From positions 682,001-746,000 of the forward strand of contig JAVYIG010000166.1 of NCBI GenBank assembly GCA_035222895.1: 64,000 nucleotides of DNA, written 5' to 3'. Position 1 is the first letter of the stretch, and each line of letters opens with the position of its first letter. A program made the translations under genes and the position numbers. Positions 12,025 through 21,755 of the stretch are shown one piece after another. The notes beneath the pieces are model-generated. The model saw only the letters and a program-made list of their open reading frames with translations, made no database searches and was not told the origin of the DNA. This DNA comes from Strongylocentrotus droebachiensis (taxonomy: Eukaryota; Echinodermata; Echinoidea; Camarodonta; Strongylocentrotidae).

Positions 12025-12406
12025 TCCCTCTCTCTCTCTCTTCCTCCCTCTTTCGCTATCTCTCCCACCTAACTGTCGATCTTGCATCTTCTTCACTCTA
12101 TGCACCCCTGTCTCCCTCACCCTCTCCCTCCCTCCGTCCCTCTCTCCCTCCCTCCCTCACTCTTTCCCTCCCTCTCCCCCTCTCTCCCTCTCACCCTCTC
12201 TCACTCCCTTCCTCTCTCCAGGCAAGCACACTGTATATGCTGGTGGAGACAATGGACTCAAGAATGGACTCAAGAATGGACTCAAGAATGGAGGTCCCGG
12301 CGCCACCAAGCCCAAGGGAGGTAACAAAGGGGACCTCATGAAATGGCTGGTCCCCGTCGGCATAGCAGCTCTAGCTGCCGGCATTATGATCTGGAGAATG
12401 AAGTAG
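6640..12406 (+). CDS. CMAH: CMP-N-acetylneuraminate hydroxylase, C-terminal exons
   Basis: CMAH converts CMP-Neu5Ac to CMP-Neu5Gc using O2 and electrons from cytochrome b5. Its Rieske iron-sulfur domain is N-terminal and not in this window. Six exons join in phase: 6640-6687, 8091-8217, 9644-9766, 10606-10721, 11302-11432 and 12222-12406, giving 242 residues and a TAG stop. Family hallmarks are PPGTKVFKDSWDF, YNLVVRMIETDDDF, FPTERPSREHNY, GLFWDDLYIGF and HYLFWNHMQILLP. The vertebrate enzyme ends soon after the last of these. Here a further ~80 residues follow, with three NGLK repeats, a G/P/K-rich linker and a final hydrophobic segment (LVPVGIAALAAGIMIW) before RMK. That predicts a C-terminal tail anchor, as reported for starfish CMAH. 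Upstream exons were not found in 1-6639, so the gene is cut by the window edge. Confidence 0.95.
6718..6995 (+). mobile_element. tRNA-derived SINE
   Basis: It starts with a tRNA-like head: an A-box-like GTGGTCTCGTGG and a B-box-like GTTCAAGTCCCGCC ending in CCACAGC. A unique body follows (GGTGAAGTAAATGGGTACCC, GCCTTGTCTTGGCGGCTCAG) and then an (ATT)n tail. A reverse-orientation copy lies at 31866-32395. It sits 30 bp after the donor of the preceding CMAH exon. Confidence 0.75.
7007..7472. mobile_element. DNA-transposon-like element, GTATCCCCCGGCAGT TIRs
   Basis: The termini GTATCCCCCGGCAGT and ACTGCCGGGGGATAC are perfect inverted repeats, flanked by ATT on both sides (a possible 3-bp duplication). 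Inside, ACTGCCACATTCCTTGACGG plus the following TTTCTTTCAAATTTTGTA occurs twice (about 7088 and 7245). The 133-codon ORF crossing the element reads through this internal duplication and is not a gene. Confidence 0.75.
7737..8105 (+). repeat. Three tandem copies of a 3' splice site plus exon start
   Basis: Copies at about 7737-7831, 7889-7991 and 8022-8105 share CAAGTTCTAAATATTT, TGTAATGCTAAAA and TTTTGTCTTTAAAAG followed by CTGGGACTTTGAGAA. The third copy is the authentic junction of the CMAH exon at 8091. In the first two, CTGGGA(G/C)TTTGAGAA (7804-7818, 7961-7975) is followed at once by a donor-like GTATGT. Each is thus a potential 15-nt, frame-neutral microexon. Confidence 0.85.
8091..8217 (+). 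CDS. CMAH: CMAH exon (window exon 2)
   Basis: The acceptor is TCTTCTAAAG and the donor GTGAGG|GTGAGT. It completes Ser and then encodes 42 residues from WDFEKYLNGVNES to NFHSYNLVVR. The upstream intron carries two decayed copies of its first 15 bases. Confidence 0.93.
8300..9475. other. CMAH intron, LINE-like 3' tail and microsatellites
   Basis: At 8306-8400, GATAGATAGATTGATAGAT and TTTATTCCATTCATCAT resemble the 3' tails of non-LTR retrotransposon remnants seen elsewhere here (28870, 43082). A (GAT)n-like stretch lies at 9001-9080. No coding exon was recognised. Confidence 0.45.
9476..9635. repeat. (CT)n microsatellite abutting a 3' splice site
   Basis: About 160 bp of almost pure C/T with long CTCTCT runs end 8 bp before the TAG acceptor of the CMAH exon at 9644. 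It serves as an exceptionally long polypyrimidine tract. Confidence 0.9.
9644..9766 (+). CDS. CMAH: CMAH exon (window exon 3)
   Basis: The acceptor is CCATGTGTAG and the donor CTTGAG|GTAATT. It has 41 complete codons, MIETDDDFKDIDGGYNFLID through REHNYLE, covering the conserved IETD and ERPSREH motifs of the family. Confidence 0.93.
9838..10012. repeat. Dispersed repeat, CTCAGCCAATACTTAACATA family
   Basis: It shares TCATATCTCAGCCAATACTT, AACATATTCAATTGG and a TGATG(A)CGTCACA-like end with 35985-36175 (same strand) and 42425-42640 (reverse). It looks like a short non-autonomous element; the termini are not clear. Confidence 0.6.
10427..10533. mobile_element. MITE, TACAGTCAAACCTG termini
   Basis: It begins TACAGTCAAACCTG and ends CAGGTTCAACTGTA. 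Inside, GTGGTCTTTGTAGACAG is repeated. A fuller copy lies at 16748-16925 and a fragment at 46672-46724. Confidence 0.75.
10606..10721 (+). CDS. CMAH: CMAH exon (window exon 4)
   Basis: The acceptor is CCTTTAACCAG and the donor TTACCT|GTAAGT. It encodes IKNRIGVHRQTVLKGLFWDD LYIGFNNQISRTPDTFHY plus two bases of Leu. The WDDLYIGF motif is diagnostic for CMAH. Confidence 0.93.
11302..11432 (+). CDS. CMAH: CMAH exon (window exon 5)
   Basis: The acceptor is TTCCATGTTTAG and the donor AAATG|GTAAGA. It encodes LFWNHMQILLPFEPPNWDEF and then VEMKAKNSPRKDVWKPSHAQ ISN. This is the last region recognisably shared with vertebrate CMAH. Confidence 0.93.
11850..12215. repeat. Long pyrimidine tract before the last CMAH exon
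   Basis: About 370 bp of (CT)n, CCCTCTCT and TTCCTCCC runs reach to 12220 and form the polypyrimidine tract of the last CMAH exon. The 178- and 146-codon ORFs that read through it into the exon are artefacts except for the exon part. Confidence 0.9.
12222..12406 (+). CDS. CMAH: CMAH last coding exon with tail anchor
   Basis: The acceptor is CTCTCTCCAG and the stop TAG is at 12404-12406. It encodes GKHTVYAGGD, then three NGLK repeats from a 12-bp tandem GGACTCAAGAAT repeat. A G/P/K-rich linker follows, then the hydrophobic LVPVGIAALAAGIMIW segment and a basic end (RMK). The coding minisatellite suggests length variation in the linker between alleles. Confidence 0.92.
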
Positions 12407-13296
12407 AGGAGAGGGAGCAGCGAAATGACACAGCTCTGTTGTTGATCGAATCTTGCCCAGTGCATTTGAAACTAATAATAATAATAATAATTAAAATGCT
12501 GCTTATAAATCGTCTACCACCGAAATCTCTAAGCGCTATAACAAACAAAATACAATGATAAACAATCACATATTAAACAAAACAAAAAATTACAAATAAA
12601 CCTACAAATTACAATACATATGAAATATACATCAATGTGAACAGAGTAAGTTAATCATCAAAAACTGTGACACGTAGCTTTATGTATTATTATTATTAGT
12701 CCATCCAGGTTTGCAAGCTTAGGCAGCTGAGATTTAACATAATGGAATATCTAGAGAAGGATACATTGTGTATAAACATGTCCATATAAAGCAGCTTTTG
12801 GGTATATAGGGGTATATGTATATTTAGAGTAGAGACAGGTTCTCCAGAAAGATATTTATCTGTACATGTATGTCTCTCCTTCTTATTCTTTCTCTCTTTT
12901 AAAAAAACAAGTCAGTTTTCTACAAACCCTGAATCTGATTTCATTTTCAATACCAGGGTTTTCCGATGTTATCGCAACAATAACTTGTATCATGATTACA
13001 TCCACGTCAAAAACGTAGATCAAGAAATCTTAACTGATCAAAGTAGCAGTTCACGTATGTCTCCAGTTTCTATTCATGTTGCTCAGATTATATATATTTT
13101 AATAGGATTATATAAATTTATTATTGCAATCATATCATGTAATTGAGATCAAATGAGCTAAATCATGTTTATGCAAATTCAGTTTAAACGTTGAGCCAAC
13201 AAATATTTGTGATAGTCTTCTGAAAAATTTGAACAATTTTTTTTTGTGCTAAATCATGGGATCAAACTATGAAGGATACAGTGCATTTGACATCTG
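12407..13296. other. CMAH 3' UTR and flank
   Basis: Non-coding. It has an (ATA)n run at 12475-12492, a SINE-tail-like segment (AAATCTCTAAGCGCTATAAC at 12523) and an AATAAA at 12595-12600. The AATAAA is a weak polyadenylation candidate, since AATAAA is frequent in this AT-rich DNA. The true transcript end cannot be fixed from sequence. Confidence 0.35.
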
Positions 13297-13442
13297 GGGC
13301 CCGTTTCACAAAGCCTTTTTTCAATGACAAATGACAAAAATCAGTGACAAATCTGCTGATAACCAATCAGAAGCAAGGATTTCAGTTGCTTATAACAAAA
13401 ACTGTCATTTGTCACTGATGACAAGTTTTGTGAAACGCCCCC
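13297..13442. mobile_element. Foldback MITE, GTTTCACAAAGCC family
   Basis: The ends GGGGCCCGTTTCACAAAGCC and TTTTGTGAAACGCCCCCC are inverted. The core contains GACAAATGACAAAAATCAGT, inverted near the far end as TGTCATTTGTCACTGATG. Further copies are at 40753-40901 and 42743-42895. Non-coding. Confidence 0.8.
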
Positions 13443-13749
13443 CTGATGAGAGCGAGAAGGCCAGAAGGGTGTTTACTTTTACAGTGAGTTAGTGCCCTTC
13501 TGGCTTTGAACAGATGGTATGTTTTTATAATATATGCAAGATCAAAAAATGAAAGTCTACCAATCAACCAAGAAATAAATGATTTGTTAGAATGTATAGA
13601 ATAAACCTCAATCAAACTTCACCTGGCATCCTGTAGGTGAATGGTCAAGTATTTTGTATGAAAAACAATACGGGATACCTTAAAATGCTGGTACGGAATT
13701 AAAGTCTGACCTGGGTTCTGTGCGTTCCTTCTTCAATGCAAGCACATAC

Positions 13750-13987
13750 CAGAGCTGCCAACCATTACGTTTTTCCCGGAATAAATCTGTGTTTTCTTCA
13801 AATTATGGTTTTTTAATAATTTTTATTTTGTTGTTTTTTGTTTTTTGAGGGATGGACATTTCTGCATTGGAAGTTTGTCGCGTGTGGTTGTTAGTTTCGT
13901 TTTAACAAACTTCTTTTTTTGCTTGAAATTCCTTTTTTTTTTGCCATCATGGTTCCTTTTTTTGGTCGTACAAGGTTGGCAGCTCTG
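13750..13987. mobile_element. MITE with CAGAGCTGCCAACC TIRs and 6-bp TSD
   Basis: The termini CAGAGCTGCCAACC and GGTTGGCAGCTCTG are perfect inverted repeats. The flanks are ACATAC at 13744-13749 and ACATAC at 13988-13993, a clean 6-bp target-site duplication. The 238-bp body is non-coding. The related element at 21287-21755 shares the internal GACCAAAAAAAGGAA and CGACACACTTCCAATGCAGA-type sequence in inverted order. Confidence 0.88.
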
Positions 13988-14000
13988 ACATACCCATTTG

Positions 14001-14602
14001 GTCAACTAGTCCACTCAACAAGTTAATTTACTGTTCACTCAGAGTATATTTATACATAAATGTCCATTTGTAGAAGTCAACATTGAAGTTATATTAGTTC
14101 AGGGTCATGGAACCTTTACATAAAAGGCAAACAAATACAAGGTGGTCAACTAGTCCACTCAACAAGTTGATTTACTGTTCACTAAGAGTATATTTATAGA
14201 TGAATGTCCATTTGTAGAAGTCAACATTGAAGTTATATTAGTTCAGGGTCATGGAACCTTTACATAAAAGGCAAGCACGTACAAGGTGGTCAACTAGTCC
14301 ACTCAACAAGTTGATTTACTGTTCACTCAGAGTATATTTATAGATGAATGTCCATTTGTAGAAGTCAACATTGAAGTTATATTAGTTCAGGGTCATGGAA
14401 CCTTTACATTAAGAGCAAGCACGTACAAGGTGGTCAACTAGTCTACTCAACAAGTTGATTTACTGTTCACTAAGAGTATATTTATAGATGAATGTCCATT
14501 TGTAGAAGTCAACATTGAAGTTATACATGTATTAGTTCAGGTTCATGGAACCTTTACATTAAGAGCAAGCACGTACAAGGTGGTCAACTAGTCTATTCAA
14601 CA
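14001..14602. repeat. Tandem repeat, 144-bp unit
   Basis: GTCAACTAGTC starts units at 14001, 14145, 14289, 14433 and 14583. The first three intervals are exactly 144 bp. The fourth is 150 bp because of a 6-bp ACATGT insertion. Units are over 95% alike by eye. The array starts 13 bp after the end of the preceding MITE. Confidence 0.95.
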
Positions 14603-14879
14603 GGTGTTTCAATGAATATTTCTAGAAGAACACATTTATATTAATAGGTATAAGGATGTAAAACTCCTTACATCTAGACTAGAGCAAAACAAGTTTTGGT
14701 GATTGGTAAACTATGAATGTTTATGATGAGCAGTAGAGAGGCGTTATTTCCATGTTTAAGTGCTGTAACGTGTAGTTAACAACATTTTAGCTCTCGGCAG
14801 GTGAAAGGTCAATTTAAAGTAGCCAGTGCAGATTTAACTTCGTTACTATAACAATAGATGGATAACTTTGACAATCCCT

Positions 14880-15470
14880 ATATTTTGAACAATCATGTGA
14901 TTATCCTATTAATGATGGATTTATGAATTATTGTATTAATCATTTCAATGCAGATTGAAGCCTGATCATATGATCATCATATTAATGATAGATTTTATAA
15001 ATTATTGTATTAATCATGTCAATGCAGATTGAAGCCTAATCGCGTGATTATCCTATCAATGATGGATTTATGAATTATTGTATTAATCATTTCAATGCAG
15101 ATTGAAGCCTGATCATGTGATCATCCTATTAATGATGGATTTATGAATTATTGTATTAATCATTTCAATGCAGATTGAAGCCTGATCATATGATCATCAT
15201 ATTAATGATAGATTTTATAAATTATTGTATTAATCATGTCAATGCAGATTGAAGCCTGATCATGTGATCATCCTATTAATGATGGATTTATGAATTATTG
15301 TATTAATCATTTCAATGCAGATTGAAGCCTGATCATGTGATTATCCTATTAATGATGGATTTATGAATTATTGTATTAATCATTTCAATGCAGATTGAAG
15401 CCTGATCATGTGATCATCATATTAATGATAGATTTTATAAATTATTGGTATAATCATGTCAATGCAGATT
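14880..15470. repeat. 73/74-bp tandem array with trimer higher-order pattern
   Basis: GATTGAA recurs at 14953, 15027, 15100, 15173, 15247, 15320, 15393 and 15467, giving intervals of 74, 73, 73, 74, 73, 73 and 74. Units are of two kinds: A (CCTATTAATGATGG, ATCATTTC) and B (CATATTAATGATAG, ATCATGTC). They are ordered A B A A B A A B. Each unit carries a palindrome of the TGATCATATGATCA type. Confidence 0.92.
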
Positions 15471-16747
15471 GAAAAACTTGATGGTATATTGGTGAATGTA
15501 TGATTATGTTTTTAAACACATATTAGATAATTAGATTTTGACCATTTTTTTAGTAACGATTGATCATGTTTTTGAACTGTGAATGATTCCTTTTACAAAT
15601 ATATTTAATCAGGTATTGTTATAAGACATTAACTCTGTGCACAGTGTAAAACCAGACATTCTTGCAACCTGTAACTTTGGTGATTTGTAAACAGCAGAGA
15701 TTGAACAACAAGAAGCTTTCCAAAATCATCAAAAAATTGGTGTAGTGTCAGTTGAGATTCAATTACTAGCATCTTGCGGCACGAAACTTTCATTGATCAT
15801 AACCATCATTGAAATCTGCGAGTGCGTACGCGTGTGTTAACTCAACAAGACTACTCAACAACAGTCTATTGTTTACTGAGAACATATTCAAATTGCAGTA
15901 TCCCTTTGTAGAAGTAATTTTTGAAGCTCATTCACACTTTGAGTACTAGCAAGTCTTCAAATCTGTTATCATTTAGCACCGTATACGGTGGGCGTATCCC
16001 ATTTACTTCCATTCAAAATTAGGTGCAAAAAAGAAAGCGAAAAAGACTTCAAGTCACAAGTCTTCATATCTTCCTTACGTGTATACATCTTCTCGTTTTT
16101 GTTCCGTTATAATGAAGGTGCAAGAACTACCAGGTGCACATGCTATGTAGTTTTCATGAAAGTGCTCTTATGTGTACTATATGATTGTATGTTTGCTCCG
16201 CCCGCACTATGTGTACTCTATTATATACTCAGATATCCGTTTACATGGAAATGCTTAGCCTGCCATTATAGTGTATTCCAAGTAAACATACTGTAAAGTA
16301 TGTGTAGGCAACTTGTCAAGTTTGCAATTTTGTTAAGAAGTCGATTTTTGGCATTTACTCTGAAGTTGATCATTGATGGTGTAGGTTTTTTGTTTTTTTG
16401 GTAATGTTAGCCTAGATGTGTGTGCGTGGGTGTGTATGTGCAATGTGTTTTAGTTTATTTCCTTCTGATAAGGAATTCATTTAAAATAGAAATCAGCAAC
16501 ACGTACTATTCTTCCATCCATTTGATTTTGTGTTTTGTTTTTTTAGTTACCGTAAGCTGCAGGCATTCATTCCATTTTTAACTGCATGTTGTTGTTTTAT
16601 CTGACGTATAAAGTAAGAGTTGTTATTTATTTTCATTGTGAAAATCAACCAAGAAATCAATGTTGGATCAAAAATGAAGATAAGTAAGAATAATGATAGC
16701 CATATCTGTATAGCGCTTAGTTCTAAATTTTAAAGCACTTTACATAG
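15471..16747. other. Non-coding between CMAH and PAN2 3' ends
   Basis: AT-rich sequence without a recognisable gene. The 102-codon ORF at 15988-16296 has no family resemblance I can see. A SINE-tail-like TGTATAGCGCTTAG is at 16707. Confidence 0.4.
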
Positions 16748-16925
16748 TACAGTCAAACCTGTCTATAAGCGACCACCCAAGGGAAACACAAAAAGGGGCC
16801 TTTGAAGACAGGTGGTCTTTGTAGACAGGTTCCTTTAGTACACGATTCAATGAGAAACCATTTTCAAGGGACACAACACATGTGGCCTTTGTAGACAGGT
16901 GGTCACTAAAGCAGGTTTGACTGTA
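16748..16925. mobile_element. MITE, TACAGTCAAACCTG termini
   Basis: It begins TACAGTCAAACCTG and ends CAGGTTTGACTGTA (perfect 14-bp TIRs). The terminal TA on each side fits TA-target insertion typical of Tc1/mariner-like elements. GTGGTC/TTTGTAGACAGGT is repeated inside. Confidence 0.82.
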
Positions 16926-18990
16926 CTTCGGGTAATTGTTATGTGCACACACAGACACACATTCATCAGTAATTCAAGTAATTATTGTGTCAACTAATTC
17001 TGGCGTCTGCAAATTGCTAGGAAGTGCACATGCATGGACACTGACTTTAATACCATGTGCCTTTAAATAGTCACATGTTCAATTATGAATCACCATTAGG
17101 TTCTTTGAACGATCTAGGGGAAATGGAGGGTATTTTGATTCCACTTATATTAACTTGTTGAATTCTGAATTGTTTGATTGCCATTGGCTTAATACTGGAG
17201 CCAGCCTGCATCATGAATAGTTAATTTAATGATGTGAAAGTCTGTATGATAATCATAGAGTGTTGCGTTTGTAAGAGGATAGCAATTGCTTTCTTCCTTG
17301 GAGAAACACACCAGCTAATGTTACCACAGGTGCGTACGAAACAGATGGTCTCAAACAGGCACTCAACCTTGATCTATACTCACATTGTGGTGTAGTATCC
17401 AATTACAATGCAAAGTCTATTTTGGTAATGTAATCAAATTTAATGCATACATCTTTGTAAAGTGCCTCGTTACAAACTATTTCATTCACCTCTTACGAAG
17501 AGTATTTGTACTCCAATAGTCAGAATGCAGATTGCATGCATGTACATAAGCTGTTGGTAGTTAGGGCAGACATGGTTAGAACGAAAAGCAAGGTAAAACA
17601 ACATTATGTGGCAAATTCAGCATATGAATTTCTTTTCTTCTTTTGATGTTGACTGAAATGTTATATTTCTAATTAAATGACATAATCTGCAGAAATATTT
17701 ATTGATTCACGACTAAAATGCGTCTTTTTCTATTACACGATTATGTTGTCACATAAGTTGCTGTGTTCTATTTATTATATTGAATCATCAATGAATATAA
17801 AATCTGAATAAATTCAATTCTTGTTTTGGATCTGAAAATGTTACGTGTAGTACCAAAAATAAGGTAATCCAAAATCATGCTGGTTATAAAGTTGGACATT
17901 AATTTCTCTTTTGTTAAAAAAGTTGACTGAAATTTTATCTTTCTATGTACATGACATAATCTGTAGTGATATTTATTGAGTCAGTTCTGAAACTCGCCTT
18001 TTTCTATAACCTAATCATGTTGTCACATCATTTGCCGTGTCATATTTAATACATACTGTATGTGTAGATCAAAATCACTGATGAATACAAAATCTGAATA
18101 AAATCAGTTCTTCTGAATTTATTGTGTAGTGTTTTCTCTGGAGTTTATCTGCGATATGATGGGTCTGCTATGACTTGGCTGATTTGAATGTTTTTTTGCA
18201 CTCTTCTTGTTTTCATCAGTCTTCATGTATCATTCATTCCACTCTTCCTACGATCTTTCATTTCTTCTTTTCATTATTTTTTCAAAAATTAATTACGCTG
18301 TATTTCTTTCTTTAGGTATATTATTGTGTTCCCCTGTTCCCATTCTCCTCCTCCTCCTGTAAATTAATCCCAACCATTTTTGAATTTTCCCGACACAAGA
18401 CAGGTTTTAAAAAATCTTCAACACTTAAATGTCTGGAATGGCATATAGAGCCAATGCACTGCTTTGTGACGATTTACATTCACCTAAAATGTAATGAAAT
18501 TGTAATAATATAGTTGGGAGAATTAAGGAATCGATCAGATCAGTTTATCAAATTTGTATCATTAATAACGGTCTTGTTTTCACTCAAACTTTCAGATCAT
18601 CTTTAATTGTACTTCACTACTTAGCACCACTTTCTCTCATCTGAACAATGTTACCAAGTTCCTTAATAAGATCTATCTACCTCTTCCAGGGCCTTCTTTT
18701 CTTTCTCTCTGCTGCTCATCTAATCAGTTTATCTTTCCTCCTCACGTGTCTATACTATCTCGGACTGCTCTCTCTTATCTTATCTTCTCCCTTATTTCCT
18801 TTCGTACTTTCCTCATCTCGCCTTCTCTCTTTTCTTGTTAATTTTCCATAAGCTCTCGTCTTCTATTCTGATCGGTATTTAATGACAAATGTATCGTTAA
18901 GGTTGCAAAAAATATTGTGGCACGTTAAAGAGGCATCCAGAGTGCAGAATGTCCCATGGTTGAAAATTGTAGCACTCCATAAGGCCTAAC
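16926..18990. repeat. Non-coding with a ~270-bp tandem duplication
   Basis: Segments at about 17640-17825 and 17915-18115 share GTTGACTGAAA, ATGACATAATCTG, GTTGTCACAT and AAATCTGAATAAA. No gene was recognised. The 18648-18851 ORF is low complexity. Confidence 0.55.
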
Positions 18991-19252
18991 AAAAAAATGT
19001 TGTATTGCCCTTTGCGACCGACCCAAAGATCTTGAAATCTCTGGTCGGCTTTTTAAAAGTTTTTTTTAAGTAACTGTTTTTAGAAAAAAATGTATTAAAG
19101 CATTCAAAACTGAGAAATATCAGCCCAGAGAGAGTAACAATTTTTTAATTTTTTTTTAATAAAAAAAAAAAAAAAAAAAAAATCAAATTTCTGACCGACC
19201 GATCTACCCATGTTTTGGCACCTACACTAAAGGGCAATACAACACTTTTTTT
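18991..19252. mobile_element. MITE, TGTTGTATTGCCCTTT termini
   Basis: AAAAAAATGTTGTATTGCCC and its inverted partner AAAGGGCAATACAACACTTT bound a 262-bp body. The body has inverted GACCGACC / CTGACCGACC motifs and a poly(A) run (19153-19183). Non-coding. Confidence 0.8.
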
Positions 19253-20225
19253 AAAGGGCTAATTAGTACAAACATGAGGCTTAGAATTTCCTAAACTTTC
19301 ATCATTAAAGTTTTCAATTCACTAACATTACCAAATGAATATGCCTTTTGCTTTACACGTTACGGTAAGTTACCTAATTAATGAAAAAAATACAATTCAG
19401 AGAGAGAGAGATACATCCAAATGCCAGTGTTATTTATTTTACTTCAAAGAGAACACGTAACACCTAAATGCTATACAATATATACATGCACATGTACATG
19501 GCAAAATCACATACATGTAAAGGAGGCTAAAACTGCACATGGAATTTCAATGGTGCAAGAATGTTCATGAGCTTTGTACAAACAATGCATAACCGTGGTA
19601 TTTTACTGGGTAAACTTTTTAATAGTCAGGTTTAGCATACATGTTAATAGCTGAGCGATAATCAATATTGCCATCTGGACCTATAGCAAATAGCAAACTG
19701 GCAGGAAGGGAACTTCCCATGAGCATTATAACACATTCATATTTCATATCTGGACAAGTATCCCCCCCCCCCCCCCTCCCCTCCTCCCCCTTCCTCTGGA
19801 TAACTACAGTACCTAACCCCTTGGACAATTTAACCCCACATAAAAATCCCCAAAAAAGTATTTTCAAAGAAAAAGATGAAAAATTGCAGTGAAATTCAAA
19901 TGCAAGTAAATTTTCCCACTCTTTATTGAACAGATTTGATAAATAGGCTGTCTTTCGGTACATTGTACACAATAAATATATGGCTTCAGTTTAATAGGCA
20001 TACAACCTATATGTGCACATGTTCATTGCATGTATTCATACCAAATTGCCTATTTTAGATGACTGTGATTATTTTGTGGGTGAGAGAAGAGTTCTGAACA
20101 CTTAACACCCAAAATATGACTTCAACTGGCAATACATCTACCAGTAGATAATATCTATTCATACTCATTTGCATATTTTTTTTCTTCACTGGTATGGATT
20201 AATCCTGCACTGGAAACATTCTTGA
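19253..20225. other. Non-coding; no gene seen
   Basis: Non-coding DNA with a short poly(C) run at about 19760-19776 and a (GA)n at 19403. The opposed ORFs at 19619-19972 and 19668-19892 have no recognisable domain. Confidence 0.4.
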
Positions 20226-20430
20226 AGCCTTTAAAGCCTATCTGCACTAGACAGATTAGACCTCCATGCGTGGTAACTGACAGGTGGTTATCTCATCACA
20301 TCAGCTCTCAATTAACATTAAAAAAGGGGATTATGGGGACCAACGGGTACCGATTAAGCATCATTGTTTGCTATTTAGAGGTCGCAAGTACCTACAAGCA
20401 GTGCAGTCCCGCTTTAATATATCTATCCCA
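20226..20430. mobile_element. MITE, TTAAAGCCCCACTG family (diverged)
   Basis: It carries GACAGGTGGTTATCTCATCA, AGCTCTCAATTAACAT, GGGGACCAA and TTTGCTAT. These match 24314-24510, 31430-31612, 40430-40490, 40600-40740, 55427-56157 and 60955-61165. The termini are variants of TTAAAGCCCCACTG and its complement. Confidence 0.7.
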
Positions 20431-20929
20431 TGAAAAATACCGTGTGGCACAGGAAAATTATTTGGGTAGCATATAAAGTTAAATTGACATGACGAGTTTA
20501 AAGTCACTATTCTTCAATACAAATTCACAATTTTTTTCTTCTTTTTAACATTATGTCTGCCCATGCACAAATTTTGTATTCAATAACGTTACTTTTTAAC
20601 CTCGAAAGAAGAATTGGAGCAAATAAGAGAAAAATCCTAGTTTTGCCTTACAATAATAAATCCTGACTGGAATGAACTTAACAAAGGGTATAGAGAGAGA
20701 CGCTTGGTTACACAGGCAGTCAACTGGGACTAAATGCTTCATCTGTATCAACAGTCCATGACGGAAAGGGCGTTATTGTTTGCACAGTTTGGTAAATAGG
20801 CAATGCGTGACTGATTCTCAGTCATGCGTTTGCACTTCAATTCAATCAATGACAATCAACATTTATTGGCAGGTATTATTCACAATAGTGCGATCAATGG
20901 GACCATTTAGAGCGTTCCTCTCTTCCTCT

Positions 20930-21286
20930 CTCTCGCTTGGATAGCGTGAGGTCTTTTGTCAACAGATCTCTTCTAGAATTTTGTCTTCTCTTTTTTGCTC
21001 TTTCTATAATGCTCGCTCTATCTGTTCCCCCCTGTCTATTCTTTCTTCTCTATTTCACTCTCCCTCTCTCTCTCTCTCCCTCTGTTTCTCTATTCTCCCC
21101 CCCCCCCCTTCTCTCTCTCTCTCCCCTCTATCTTCTTTCTCAGTTTCTCTCTCTCTCTCTCTCTCTTCTTTCTCTCACTTTCTTTCTCAGTTTCTGTTTC
21201 ACTGTTTCTCATCTAGACCTTCTCTTCTTTCTCTCTCTCTCTGTTTCTCTTTCTTAATTTCTTTCTCTCTCTCTCTCTCTCTCAGG
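20930..21286. repeat. Pyrimidine microsatellite and minisatellite
   Basis: (CT)n and (CTTT)n runs occur with embedded CACTGTTTCTCATCTAGACCTTCTC (about 21203). The same string recurs at 21782 and, with small changes, 21890, making a tandem unit of roughly 100 bp. It ends at the CTCAGG that was duplicated by the next element. Confidence 0.75.
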
Positions 21287-21755
21287 CAGAGCTGCCAACC
21301 TTGTGCGACCAAAAAAAGGAATCATGATGGCAAAAAAAAGGAATTTCAAGCAAAAAAAAGGAATTCATAAAAACGAAACTTACAACCACGCGCGACACAC
21401 TTCCAATGCAGAAATGTTCATTCATCATGCTGTTTTTTTCCATACAAGCAGGTAATTTTTTTGATGGTTATTTTGGTATTATCGGCATTTCATTTTTTTG
21501 GGAGAATATTTTTCTCTTCAAGTATGTTTTAAAATTAGTTTTCTATTGAATTTGTGATCAAATCACCATTTTAGGGCAGTTGTTTGACGTGTGGTATGTA
21601 AAAAAAATAAAATAAAAATTAAAAAAAAAAAAAAAAAAAAATTAAATTAAAAAAAAATTATTAAAAAACGTATTTTTTGAAGAAAAAACGTAATACCGTA
21701 ATATGGAGGAAAAAACGGAGTAATTCCGGCAAAAACGGAATGGTTGGCAGCTCTG
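21287..21755. mobile_element. CAGAGCTGCCAACC-TIR element, TSD CTCAGG
   Basis: It starts CAGAGCTGCCAACC and ends GGTTGGCAGCTCTG. The direct repeats CTCAGG at 21281-21286 and 21756-21761 are the target-site duplication. Removing the element restores a continuous CTCAGGTAATGTGAAGAC minisatellite junction like that at 21866-21885. The 469-bp body is non-coding. Confidence 0.88.

Noticed and set aside
14001..15470. CRISPR-like array
   Set aside because: Repeats are contiguous 144- and 73/74-bp satellites without unique spacers, in animal nuclear DNA.
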